Assembly (NCBI GenBank): GCA_013214975.1
Contig: JABSPR010000271.1
Span: forward strand, 1-13,085
Reading direction: 5' to 3'
From: Flavobacteriales bacterium
Lineage (GTDB): Bacteria; Bacteroidota; Bacteroidia; DT-38
Length of the DNA stretch: 13,085 nucleotides
In this document: positions 7,172-13,085 of the stretch, in pieces
Position numbering within the stretch: the first letter of the stretch is position 1
Layout of the letters: every line of letters begins with the position of its first letter
Notes under the pieces: generated by a model
What the model saw: only the letters and a program-made list of their open reading frames with translations
What the model was told of the DNA's origin: nothing
Databases searched by the model: none
Program-made: the position numbers and the translations under genes

Positions 7172-8437
7172 ATGAAGGATTTATTAATAAAAACGAATAA
7201 CGTTGGTTTCATTGGTGATAATAACCTTTTGAAGCAAACCAAAGAAGAAGCAGTTAATGCAATTGGTATTTTAAAATTTCCATCTCGAAAAGATGAAGCT
7301 TGGAAATACACCAACCTTAACAAATTAAAAGATCAACAATTCGTTGCAGGATCTCTTCTTCCTTCTGCTAAACTGAATGACTTTATCGTTGCAGGCCTTA
7401 AAGCGAATATTTTAGTATTTGTAAATGGTCATTATTCTGCAGAGCAATCAACTATTCTAGAAGAAAATAATGATCTAACTATTGGACAATTAAAAACTGC
7501 TCTTAACGATAACAGCAACGATCTTGCAAACTACTTCGGTAAAAGCGAGCGACATAAAAACGAATTGTTTACGGCTCTAAATACTCTAAACAGTACAGAT
7601 GGCGTATTGATCACGGTTAAAGAAAATGCCGTGATAGAACACCCTATTCACATTATAAATATTACAATCGGTGATAAGATTGTTTCACATCCAAGGAACT
7701 TAATCGTTGCAGAAAAGAATAGTATTGTTACGATTATTGCTTCTTACGATACAGAAGTAGGAAGTTCTCTTACAAATGCCGTTTGCGAAATTGTAGTGAA
7801 AGAGAACTCTATGGTAGATTACTATCTCCTACAAAACGAAAGCATCGAATCTACTCAGATCAACGACATAGCAGTTGTTCAAAACAACAGTAGTACATTT
7901 TCTATTACTACTATCACTACCAACGGAGGCTTAGTTCGAAACAACCTTAAGATATGGGTGGATGGTTCTCATTGTGAAACACGTCTCTATGGATTGTACT
8001 TCACAATAGGAAAACAACACGTCGATAACCATACTTTCGTAGATCATATTAAACCCAATTGTATGAGTGATGAGCTTTATAAAGGTGTGATGAATGATGA
8101 GTCTACGGGAGTATTTAATGGAAAGGTATTCGTTCATCGTGAAGCCCAAAAGACCAATGCATTCCAGTCAAATAAAAATATCCTTTTGACAGATGATGCG
8201 ACCATTAACTCTAAGCCTGAATTGGAAATCTATGCCGATGATGTGAAATGTTCTCATGGTTCAACTACTGGTCAGTTTGATGATGAGGCACTGTTTTATT
8301 TGAGAGCTAGAGGAATAATGGAGGATACAGCGCGAAAAATGTTACTTGAAGCTTTTGCAGATGATGTACTTGCAAACATTAAAATAGCTCCATTAAAAGA
8401 GATGATTGAAGACCGCTTAAATGCATCATTCAAATAA
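7172..8437 (+). CDS. sufD: Fe-S cluster assembly protein SufD
   Basis: SufD pairs with SufB in the SufBC2D scaffold and is needed for iron entry. From the ATG at 7172 the protein has 421 residues. A TTG three bases earlier (7169) is in frame, but the ATG is the more likely start and leaves a 5-base gap after sufC. The C-terminal half forms the same beta-helix as SufB. The segment VKCSHGSTTGQFDDEALFYL carries Cys360 and His362, matching the E. coli Cys358/His360 pair at the SufB interface. The N-terminal LKFPSRKDEAWKYTNL segment is also typical. Low sequence identity between SufB and SufD is normal. It is the last gene of the tight operon. I see no convincing terminator directly after it. Confidence 0.95.
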   Translation: MKDLLIKTNNVGFIGDNNLLKQTKEEAVNAIGILKFPSRKDEAWKYTNLNKLKDQQFVAGSLLPSAKLNDFIVAGLKANILVFVNGHYSAEQSTILEENNDLTIGQLKTALNDNSNDLANYFGKSERHKNELFTALNTLNSTDGVLITVKENAVIEHPIHIINITIGDKIVSHPRNLIVAEKNSIVTIIASYDTEVGSSLTNAVCEIVVKENSMVDYYLLQNESIESTQINDIAVVQNNSSTFSITTITTNGGLVRNNLKIWVDGSHCETRLYGLYFTIGKQHVDNHTFVDHIKPNCMSDELYKGVMNDESTGVFNGKVFVHREAQKTNAFQSNKNILLTDDATINSKPELEIYADDVKCSHGSTTGQFDDEALFYLRARGIMEDTARKMLLEAFADDVLANIKIAPLKEMIEDRLNASFK

Positions 8438-8546
8438 ATCGTAATATTTTTTGTTTTTCTTTTGAGTCTCAATTCTCGATATACTGCGGGTTTTCGACTC
8501 TATCACAGCATTTTAGTCCCATTTTGTTTGTGAAAAAGCGATCCAA

Positions 8547-8564
8547 AACGAGAACATTCTCGTT
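8547..8564 (+). promoter_or_regulatory. Perfect inverted repeat in the leader of the cold-shock gene
   Basis: The sequence AACGAGAACATTCTCGTT consists of two perfect 8-base arms around a 2-base centre. It ends 38 bases before the csp start codon. As DNA it has the shape of a dimeric-repressor operator. As RNA it would form a 7-base-pair stem with a 4-base loop. It is not followed by a T-run, so it is not a terminator. Leaders of cold-shock genes are often structured and temperature-responsive in other bacteria; applying that here is inference. The rest of the gap 8438-8602 holds no gene and no exact TAnnTTTG promoter. Confidence 0.45.
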
Positions 8565-8602
8565 CAGACGATTAACTTAGTAACTTAATCAATATAAATA
8601 CA

Positions 8603-8794
8603 ATGAGTAAAGGCACAGTAAAATTCTTCAACGGATCAAAAGGATTCGGATTTATAACTGAAGATGGATCAGACAAAGAATATTTTGTACACGTAACCGG
8701 CTTAATTGACGAAATCGATGAAGGCGATGCAGTAGAATTTGACCTTAAAGAAGGTAAAAAAGGTTTAAATGCCGTTAACGTTAAGAAAGTTTAG
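8603..8794 (+). CDS. Cold-shock domain protein (CspA family)
   Basis: This is a small single-domain nucleic-acid-binding protein of 63 residues that acts as an RNA chaperone, keeping mRNA unfolded in the cytosol. The beta-barrel cold-shock fold is clear: KGTVKFFNGSKGFGFI contains the RNP1 motif KGFGFI (13-18), and YFVHVTGL (27-34) corresponds to RNP2 with a tyrosine in place of the more common valine. The tail GKKGLNAVNVKKV is typical of Bacteroidota members. It has a 165-base upstream gap containing a strong inverted repeat and is closed by a good intrinsic terminator 20 bases after its stop. Several paralogues per genome are usual, so no specific csp letter is assigned. Confidence 0.94.
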   Translation: MSKGTVKFFNGSKGFGFITEDGSDKEYFVHVTGLIDEIDEGDAVEFDLKEGKKGLNAVNVKKV

Positions 8795-8813
8795 TGATAG
8801 CATTACAAATTTT

Positions 8814-8846
8814 AAAGCTCATTCAGATACTGAATGGGCTTTTTTT
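8814..8846 (+). terminator. Intrinsic terminator of the cold-shock gene
   Basis: A 13-base-pair stem (8814-8826 with 8830-8842) closes a 3-base ATA loop and runs into seven Ts (8840-8846). The one non-Watson-Crick position is a U-G wobble on the plus-strand RNA but would be a C-A mismatch on the minus-strand RNA. The structure therefore belongs to the plus strand, that is to csp. Confidence 0.85.
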
Positions 8847-8853
8847 ATGCAAC

Positions 8854-8886
8854 AAAAAGCCCTGTAAACAAAGTTCACAGGGCTTT
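8854..8886 (-). terminator. Intrinsic terminator of the FKBP/SlyD-like gene
   Basis: On the minus strand a 14-base-pair stem (8886-8873 with 8869-8856) with a 3-base loop runs into five Ts (complement of 8858-8854). It lies 17 bases after the stop codon of the isomerase gene. The single imperfect pair is a G-U wobble on the minus-strand RNA and an A-C mismatch on the plus-strand RNA, which assigns it to the minus strand. It sits 7 bases from the csp terminator, forming a back-to-back pair between the convergent genes. Confidence 0.8.
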
Positions 8887-8903
8887 CAATACTTTAGCGA
8901 CTT

Positions 8904-9395
8904 CTAGTGGTGATGTCCACCTTCACCATGAACATGGCCATGTTCTTTTTCCTCATCAGAAGCTTCTCGAATAGAAACAATCTTCACGTCGAAATTTAAA
9001 TCCATTCCAGCTAAAGGATGATTACCATCAACTAAAATTTTATTACCTACTACTTTCTTGATTACAATGTTTTGAATGGATCCATCAGGACCTTGTGATT
9101 CAAAACCCATTCCTTCTTCGATCTTATCCACACCCTGAAAAGACTCTTTAGTAACGGTTTGAATTAAATCTGGATTTACATCACCATATCCATCCACAGG
9201 TGCAATCTGTACTTTAACATCTTCTCCTTCTGCTTTTCCTACTAAAGCATTCTCCAATCCTGGAATAAGGTTTTTCGCACCATGTAAATAAGCTAAAGGT
9301 TCTTTGCCTTCAGAGTTATCTATTACATTTCCATCGTTGTCTGTTAACTTATAATGCATGTTAACTACTAAGTTATCACCTACCAATAATGACAT
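8904..9395 (-). CDS. slyD: FKBP-type peptidyl-prolyl cis-trans isomerase, SlyD-like
   Basis: This is a folding helper that isomerises Xaa-Pro bonds, with chaperone activity, in the cytosol (no signal peptide). The 163-residue protein has the split FKBP domain of the SlyD type. The N-terminal FKBP half (about 1-68) includes GKEPLAYLHGAKNLIPGLENAL and PVDGYG. An insert-in-flap chaperone domain follows (about 72-125), with the FKBP end at 126-142 containing DGNHPLAGMDLNFDVKI. The C-terminal tail (151-163) is rich in histidine: His152, 154, 156 and 161-163 in a glycine-acidic background. E. coli SlyD has a longer Cys/His tail that binds nickel. Here the tail has no cysteine, so metal binding is plausible but inferred. 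The gene converges on csp and has its own terminator. Confidence 0.92.
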   Translation of the reverse strand: MSLLVGDNLVVNMHYKLTDNDGNVIDNSEGKEPLAYLHGAKNLIPGLENALVGKAEGEDVKVQIAPVDGYGDVNPDLIQTVTKESFQGVDKIEEGMGFESQGPDGSIQNIVIKKVVGNKILVDGNHPLAGMDLNFDVKIVSIREASDEEKEHGHVHGEGGHHH

Positions 9396-9446
9396 ATTTT
9401 TTATTTTTTGTTTTTACTAAGTCCCGACCTATCCATAATCGGGCAG

Positions 9447-9473
9447 CAAAGATATGATTTTATCCTTTTCAAA
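9447..9473 (-). promoter_or_regulatory. Candidate promoter of the SlyD-like gene
   Basis: The minus strand carries TATCTTTG (complement of 9447-9454), an exact -7 match, 51 bases upstream of the start codon. A TTTG (complement of 9470-9473) lies upstream but only 15 bases away, shorter than the usual spacing near 19, so the -33 assignment is weak. The leader contains a 5-base-pair inverted repeat CCCGA/TCGGG (9423-9427 and 9439-9443) with an 11-base loop and unknown role. Confidence 0.5.
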
Positions 9474-9565
9474 GCACATAATTAACGACGGTACAGTGTG
9501 GTATCAACCCTTTTGAAAGCTTATACTATTAATATTCTCTTAACATAGGTATGGCCGCAATAGAA

Positions 9566-9573
9566 TAATTTTG
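9566..9573 (+). promoter_or_regulatory. Candidate -7 promoter element of the porin gene
   Basis: The sequence TAATTTTG matches TAnnTTTG exactly and lies 24 bases before the ATG at 9598. Its last three bases are the TTG at 9571 that could otherwise be taken as a start codon. If this is the promoter, transcription begins downstream of that TTG and translation must start at 9598. No clear -33 element is seen. Confidence 0.5.
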
Positions 9574-9597
9574 TCATCAAATACTAAACGAAGAAGA

Positions 9598-10770
9598 ATG
9601 AAAAGATGGATTGTCGGAATAGCCTTATTTATGTTGAGTTCAACAGCGTTTTCTCAAACGATGGTGGACAGTAAATTCGGAAAGGGAATTAGGATCATGG
9701 CCAAAGATTCTTCTTTCACCATGAAATTCTCTACACGTATCCAAAGTTTATTTGAGGGAACTACAAACATTAGCGACGATGGTACTATTGGTGCTTCTTC
9801 ATCTAAATTTCTTGTAAGACGAGCTCGCTTAAAATTTGGTGGCTACGTGTACAATCCGAAAGTTCAATATAAGATAGAACTTGGTATTTCTAACCGCGAC
9901 CATGGAAGCCCTATACCAGAAACTAAAAACTCAGCTCGAATAATCCTCGATGCTGTGGTAAAATGGGAATTTGCCAAAAATACTTACTTATGGGTTGGCC
10001 AAACAAAACTTCCTGGTAATAGAGAACGGGTAATTTCATCTCAAAAATTACAATTTGTGGACCGATCTCTACTTAATTCTTATTACAACCTGGATAGAGA
10101 CATGGGTATTCAGTTAAGAAACAAATGGAAGGCTGGAAACATAGTTATTAAAGAAGCATTATCACTTTCACAAGGAGAAGGTAGGAATATTACAGCGAAG
10201 AATGTAGGTGGATATAAATACACCGGACGTGTTGAAGTTTTGCCAATGGGCGAATTTACAAGCAAAGGAGACTACTTTGGTTCTGACTTAAAGAGAGAAG
10301 ATAAACCGAAACTAGCAATTGGTGTGACATACGACTATCACGATAGAGCAACTAGACAACGAGGTAATCAGAAAGATTACATGCCTGAGACCAAAACCAT
10401 GTATACTACTATTATAGACGCAATGTTCAAGTACAAAGGAGCCTCTGTAATGTTAGAATATGCCGACAGACAAGCCGAAGGAAGTGCTCTTTTATATGGT
10501 GTTTATTTTCCAGACATGTTTTACTACACCGGATCAGGACTAAATGCATCCTTAGGTTACTTATTTAAAAATAATATTGAAATAGCAGGTCGATATACTT
10601 CTATACGACCAGATTCTGATTTATTTTTCGAGTCTGACATCAATATGTATACTTTGGGAATGTCTAAATATGTTGTTGGGCATAGCCTTAAAGTGCAAGG
10701 CGATGTTTCTTACACAGAAAAATCTGGAAACAAATTGCTCTACAGAATTCAAGTAGAAATGTCCTTTTAG
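9598..10770 (+). CDS. Outer-membrane porin, Porin O/P (phosphate-selective porin) family
   Basis: This is a beta-barrel outer-membrane protein of 390 residues from the ATG at 9598. The start is fixed by an excellent signal peptide: MKRW, a hydrophobic core (VGIALFMLSSTA), and a probable cleavage after AFS before Gln20. A longer in-frame start at TTG 9571 would prepend nine mostly polar and basic residues and overlap the promoter. The mature protein shows alternating polar and hydrophobic strands throughout. It has the family's early strand pattern FLVRRARLKFGGYVYNPKVQYKIELG (71-96) and ends in phenylalanine (VEMSF), as expected for recognition by the barrel assembly machinery. The family name comes from Pseudomonas OprO/OprP. 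Many Bacteroidota members have unknown substrates, and no pst or pho gene lies nearby, so phosphate selectivity is not claimed. Confidence 0.88.
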   Translation: MKRWIVGIALFMLSSTAFSQTMVDSKFGKGIRIMAKDSSFTMKFSTRIQSLFEGTTNISDDGTIGASSSKFLVRRARLKFGGYVYNPKVQYKIELGISNRDHGSPIPETKNSARIILDAVVKWEFAKNTYLWVGQTKLPGNRERVISSQKLQFVDRSLLNSYYNLDRDMGIQLRNKWKAGNIVIKEALSLSQGEGRNITAKNVGGYKYTGRVEVLPMGEFTSKGDYFGSDLKREDKPKLAIGVTYDYHDRATRQRGNQKDYMPETKTMYTTIIDAMFKYKGASVMLEYADRQAEGSALLYGVYFPDMFYYTGSGLNASLGYLFKNNIEIAGRYTSIRPDSDLFFESDINMYTLGMSKYVVGHSLKVQGDVSYTEKSGNKLLYRIQVEMSF

Positions 10771-10786
10771 CCTACTCTACTTTTTT
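10751..10786 (+). terminator. Possible weak terminator overlapping the 3' ends of the convergent porin and MFS genes
   Basis: AAGTAGA (10751-10757) and TCTACTT (10776-10782) form a perfect 7-base-pair stem that runs into six Ts (10781-10786). The loop is 18 bases and the stem is AT-rich, so stability is low. It is the only hairpin with a T-run at this junction, and it would lie inside coding sequence on both sides. Treat as tentative. Confidence 0.3.
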
Positions 10787-11959
10787 AAGTGTACTTCCAA
10801 CCCATATTGCTAATATGGAGAGTATCACTGCGAAATAACCGGTATACTCGAAATTTACCAGTTCCCCAATCTCATTTCTATAGGTAACAAGGCCTACGAA
10901 TACTGACGCAAGACTCATGGAAAATTGCTGAACAGCTGTACGCATGCTCATAAAACTTCCACGATATTGCTGCACTACGATCGAAGTGGTTATAGTTGTT
11001 GCTGGTATCATCCTTCCAGATATTAAAATAAAGAACGAAGAGTTAATTGTTAGGGATAACCAAAACGCCATATTGGTCATACTAGTCAACAATAAAAAAG
11101 GAGCAATACTTAATACTGTTAATCCTATAAAAGTCTTCTGTTTCCCAATCTTGTCCGCCACAATACCGATCACCGGCGATAAGAAAACCGTTACCAACCC
11201 ACCAATAAAATACATTAGCGTTACATCCTCATTGGTATAGCCAATATTTGTAGACATAAACCCAGCGATGTACGGGATTATCGAAAATTGACCAAGTACA
11301 AGCAAAGCAGTAAAAATTAATCCCCTCAACATATTTCCATCCGTAAATATCATCTTCAATACATAGAATGGATTACTATTCTTTTCTCTTTTCTCAAGGT
11401 GAGAAGTCATCTTTGGCAAGACAATGCTAGTCACGATTAGCATAACCGACAGAAATATACTGTACGCAATAAATGGTGATTGCCATTTGTAATTCATCGC
11501 TAACCACATGCTGCTTGGTATACCTACTACGGAAGCCACTCCGAATGCCGCAAATACAAAACCAATGGCGGCGGCCCTTCTTTTCTCAGGAATCAAGTCA
11601 GAAATAATTGAAAGTATTAAAGCTATAATTGCACCATTAAAGGCACCGCTAATTGCTCTTGCAATAAAGAAAGTCCAGTAATCTGTTGTGTTTCCCGAAA
11701 AGAAAACGGCTAGAGAAAATCCTATCATCAAAGAAATAAGCATCTTCTTTCGATCCAGCATATCCAAAAAGAATACCCCAAAAAATCCACTCAACCCAGC
11801 TCCAAAAGTGTAGATAGAAATCAAATAACTAAACTCCGAATTAGAAATACCCAAATCAGCAACGATCATAGGGTTTGCGGCCATCATGATCATAAAATCT
11901 AAGATTAAGACCATTTGGATCAAAGCCAATATTATCAATATTATGCGCTCTTTACTCAT
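10772..11959 (-). CDS. MFS transporter, DHA1-like family
   Basis: This is a 12-helix inner-membrane secondary transporter of 395 residues, in the normal range for the superfamily. Helix 1 carries LDFMIMMAANP, a variant of the acidic 'LDFMIMMPLGP' motif of one MFS branch related to drug and sugar efflux carriers; here 'AAN' replaces 'PLG'. A motif A equivalent lies between helices 2 and 3 (GVFFLDMLDRKKML, 61-74), with a second copy in the C-terminal half (GIVADKIGKQKTF, 265-277). Helix 5 holds a motif C-like GFVFAAFGVASVVGIP (133-148). A charged central loop (about 183-207) separates the halves. The substrate cannot be told from sequence; a drug or metabolite exporter is the usual guess. It converges on the porin with a single base between the stop codons and is divergent from sufS. 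Confidence 0.9.
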   Translation of the reverse strand: MSKERIILIILALIQMVLILDFMIMMAANPMIVADLGISNSEFSYLISIYTFGAGLSGFFGVFFLDMLDRKKMLISLMIGFSLAVFFSGNTTDYWTFFIARAISGAFNGAIIALILSIISDLIPEKRRAAAIGFVFAAFGVASVVGIPSSMWLAMNYKWQSPFIAYSIFLSVMLIVTSIVLPKMTSHLEKREKNSNPFYVLKMIFTDGNMLRGLIFTALLVLGQFSIIPYIAGFMSTNIGYTNEDVTLMYFIGGLVTVFLSPVIGIVADKIGKQKTFIGLTVLSIAPFLLLTSMTNMAFWLSLTINSSFFILISGRMIPATTITTSIVVQQYRGSFMSMRTAVQQFSMSLASVFVGLVTYRNEIGELVNFEYTGYFAVILSILAIWVGSTLKKVE

Positions 11960-11972
11960 TGAATATTATAAG

Positions 11973-11980
11973 TACCTTTG
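11973..11980 (+). promoter_or_regulatory. Candidate -7 promoter element of sufS
   Basis: The sequence TACCTTTG is an exact TAnnTTTG match and is identical to the -7 element of the suf operon promoter at 4519-4526. It lies 65 bases before the sufS start codon. A TTG at 11959-11961 is too close to serve as the -33 element, so only the -7 is called. Confidence 0.5.
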
Positions 11981-11991
11981 TATTGGATTTA

Positions 11992-12003
11992 CCGATAAAT
12001 CGG
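11992..12003 (+). promoter_or_regulatory. Short palindrome in the sufS leader
   Basis: CCGATAAATCGG has 5-base arms (11992-11996 and 11999-12003) around AA. It is placed just after the expected transcription start, where a repressor would block initiation. It is followed directly by GCGTCGA (12003-12009), also found at the suf operon promoter. The palindrome is short enough to arise by chance, so an operator role is only a suggestion. Confidence 0.25.
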
Positions 12004-12045
12004 CGTCGAAGTTACCTAATTATTCTTCAGCCATAGAATTCAATA

Positions 12046-13085
12046 ATGAGCTTAAATATTCAAAAAATAAGAAAAGACTTTCCAATCTTAAGTCGAACGA
12101 TCTACGATAAACCTTTAGTTTATTTAGATAACGGTGCTTCTTCACAAAAACCTTCATCAGTAATTGAAACAATCGATAATTATTACAGAAACGAGCACAG
12201 TAATATTCATCGAGGAGTTCATTATTTAAGCTCTACGGCAACAGATAAGTATGAGCAAGCACGAAAGAAAGTACAAAGTTTTTTAAATGCTGAGCACGAT
12301 CATGAATGCTTGTTTACCAAAGGAACTACAGATGGAATAAACCTTATCGCACAATCATTCGGTAAAAAGTTTATTCAAGAAGGAGATAACATTATCATCT
12401 CCGAAATGGAACACCATTCGAACATCGTACCATGGCAATTTGTTTGTGAGGAGAGAGGAGCAACTTTGAGAGTTATTCCGATTAACGATGCAGGTGAGTT
12501 ACTAATGGATGAGTATAAAAAGCTACTCGACGATCGCACCAAAATGGTTGCTATAACTCATGTTTCTAACACTCTTGGCACAATAAATCCTGTTAAAGAA
12601 ATTATCGAATTAGCACACGAAAAAGGTGCAGCAGTATTAATTGATGGAGCTCAAGCAGTACAACATATGGAAGTGGATGTACGAGATATGGATGCTGATT
12701 TTTATGTCTTCTCTGGGCATAAGATGTACGGTCCTACTGGCATTGGAATTCTTTACGGTAAAGAAAAGTGGCTCAACGAAATGCCTCCTTACCAAGGTGG
12801 TGGTGACATGATTAAAACCGTAACATTCGAAAAAACGACATACAACGAATTGCCACATAAGTTTGAAGCCGGCACACCAAATATTGCTGGAGGGATTGGC
12901 CTTGGGGCAGCAATAGATTACATGAACAGTGTTGGAATTAATAACATTGCTACATACGAAGAAGAAATTAGAGTCATAGCTCACGAAGCATTATCTAAAG
13001 TTGAAGGACTGCGTTTTATAGGTACGGCAAAGAATAAAGCGGCTGTATTTTCCTTTCTAATTGGAGACAATCATCCCTACGATAC
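12046..13085 (+). CDS. sufS: Cysteine desulfurase SufS, N-terminal 346 residues (cut by window edge)
   Basis: SufS is the PLP-dependent enzyme that removes sulfur from L-cysteine as a persulfide and feeds the Suf cluster-assembly complex. The frame is open from the ATG at 12046 to the right edge. Residues align with E. coli SufS almost number for number, judged from memory: His123 in SEMEHHSN stacks on PLP, Asp200 and Gln203 in IDGAQAV contact the cofactor, and Lys226 in FSGHKMYGP is the Schiff-base lysine. DNGASSQKP (28-36), RGVHYLS (56-62), HKFEAGTPN (271-279) and PPYQGGGDMI (247-256) further support class V aminotransferase type II desulfurase identity. The catalytic cysteine (about 364) and C-terminus lie beyond the window. 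The gene is divergent from the MFS gene with an 86-base gap; sufE, if present, would be downstream. Confidence 0.96.
   Translation, partial: MSLNIQKIRKDFPILSRTIYDKPLVYLDNGASSQKPSSVIETIDNYYRNEHSNIHRGVHYLSSTATDKYEQARKKVQSFLNAEHDHECLFTKGTTDGINLIAQSFGKKFIQEGDNIIISEMEHHSNIVPWQFVCEERGATLRVIPINDAGELLMDEYKKLLDDRTKMVAITHVSNTLGTINPVKEIIELAHEKGAAVLIDGAQAVQHMEVDVRDMDADFYVFSGHKMYGPTGIGILYGKEKWLNEMPPYQGGGDMIKTVTFEKTTYNELPHKFEAGTPNIAGGIGLGAAIDYMNSVGINNIATYEEEIRVIAHEALSKVEGLRFIGTAKNKAAVFSFLIGDNHPYD

Noticed and set aside
8464..8500. GAGTC/GACTC inverted repeat after sufD
   Set aside because: A 5-base-pair stem with a 27-base loop and no following T-run does not make a terminator.
11886..12110. 74-codon plus-strand frame across the MFS-sufS gap
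   Set aside because: It overlaps the start of the MFS gene on the opposite strand and the sufS start in another frame, and its sequence shows no protein-like character.
12637..12984. 115-codon open frame on the minus strand
   Set aside because: It is antisense to the well-conserved sufS coding region; the plus-strand frame is clearly the real gene.
1..13085. CRISPR arrays, insertion sequences, tRNAs, phage genes or defence systems
   Set aside because: I saw no regularly spaced repeats, no transposase-like or integrase-like frame, no tRNA-shaped sequence and no defence-family motif on either strand.

Overview
The window is AT-rich chromosomal DNA from a member of the Bacteroidota, most likely a flavobacterium-type lineage (Flavobacteriales). 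Four things point there: succinate dehydrogenase of the five-helix cytochrome b558 type, several TAnnTTTG-type -7 promoter elements, a remnant of a type IX secretion (T9SS) C-terminal sorting domain, and a Porin O/P family outer-membrane protein. Every intact gene looks like core metabolism or envelope function. I see no phage, transposon, CRISPR array, tRNA or rRNA.

Layout. Positions 1-1505 (minus strand) hold the start of an sdh operon: cytochrome b subunit, then the flavoprotein SdhA, which runs off the left edge. A divergent Xaa-Pro aminopeptidase follows (1686-2972, plus). Next is a roughly 400-base stretch whose main content is a broken T9SS sorting-domain remnant with one in-frame stop (3073-3360). 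Thiamine-monophosphate kinase (thiL, 3372-4430, minus) is divergent from the Suf iron-sulfur assembly operon: A-type carrier, SufB, SufC, SufD (4582-8437, plus). Then come a small cold-shock protein (8603-8794, plus), a SlyD-like FKBP prolyl isomerase with a histidine tail (8904-9395, minus), a Porin O/P protein (9598-10770, plus) and an MFS transporter (10772-11959, minus). The cysteine desulfurase SufS (12046 onward, plus) runs off the right edge.

How the genes fit together. SufS supplies sulfur from cysteine, SufBCD is the scaffold that builds the cluster, and the A-type protein passes it on. SdhB, expected just beyond the left edge, would be a client of this machinery. The suf locus is split: SufS is separated from SufBCD by four unrelated genes on both strands and has its own promoter candidate. 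The two suf promoters share the same -7 sequence, TACCTTTG, and a nearby GCGTCGA heptamer, which hints at common control.

I did not find a previously undescribed system. The observations most worth a second look are the T9SS-domain remnant, the split suf locus with its matched promoters, and the near-perfect hairpin or operator in the leader of the cold-shock gene.
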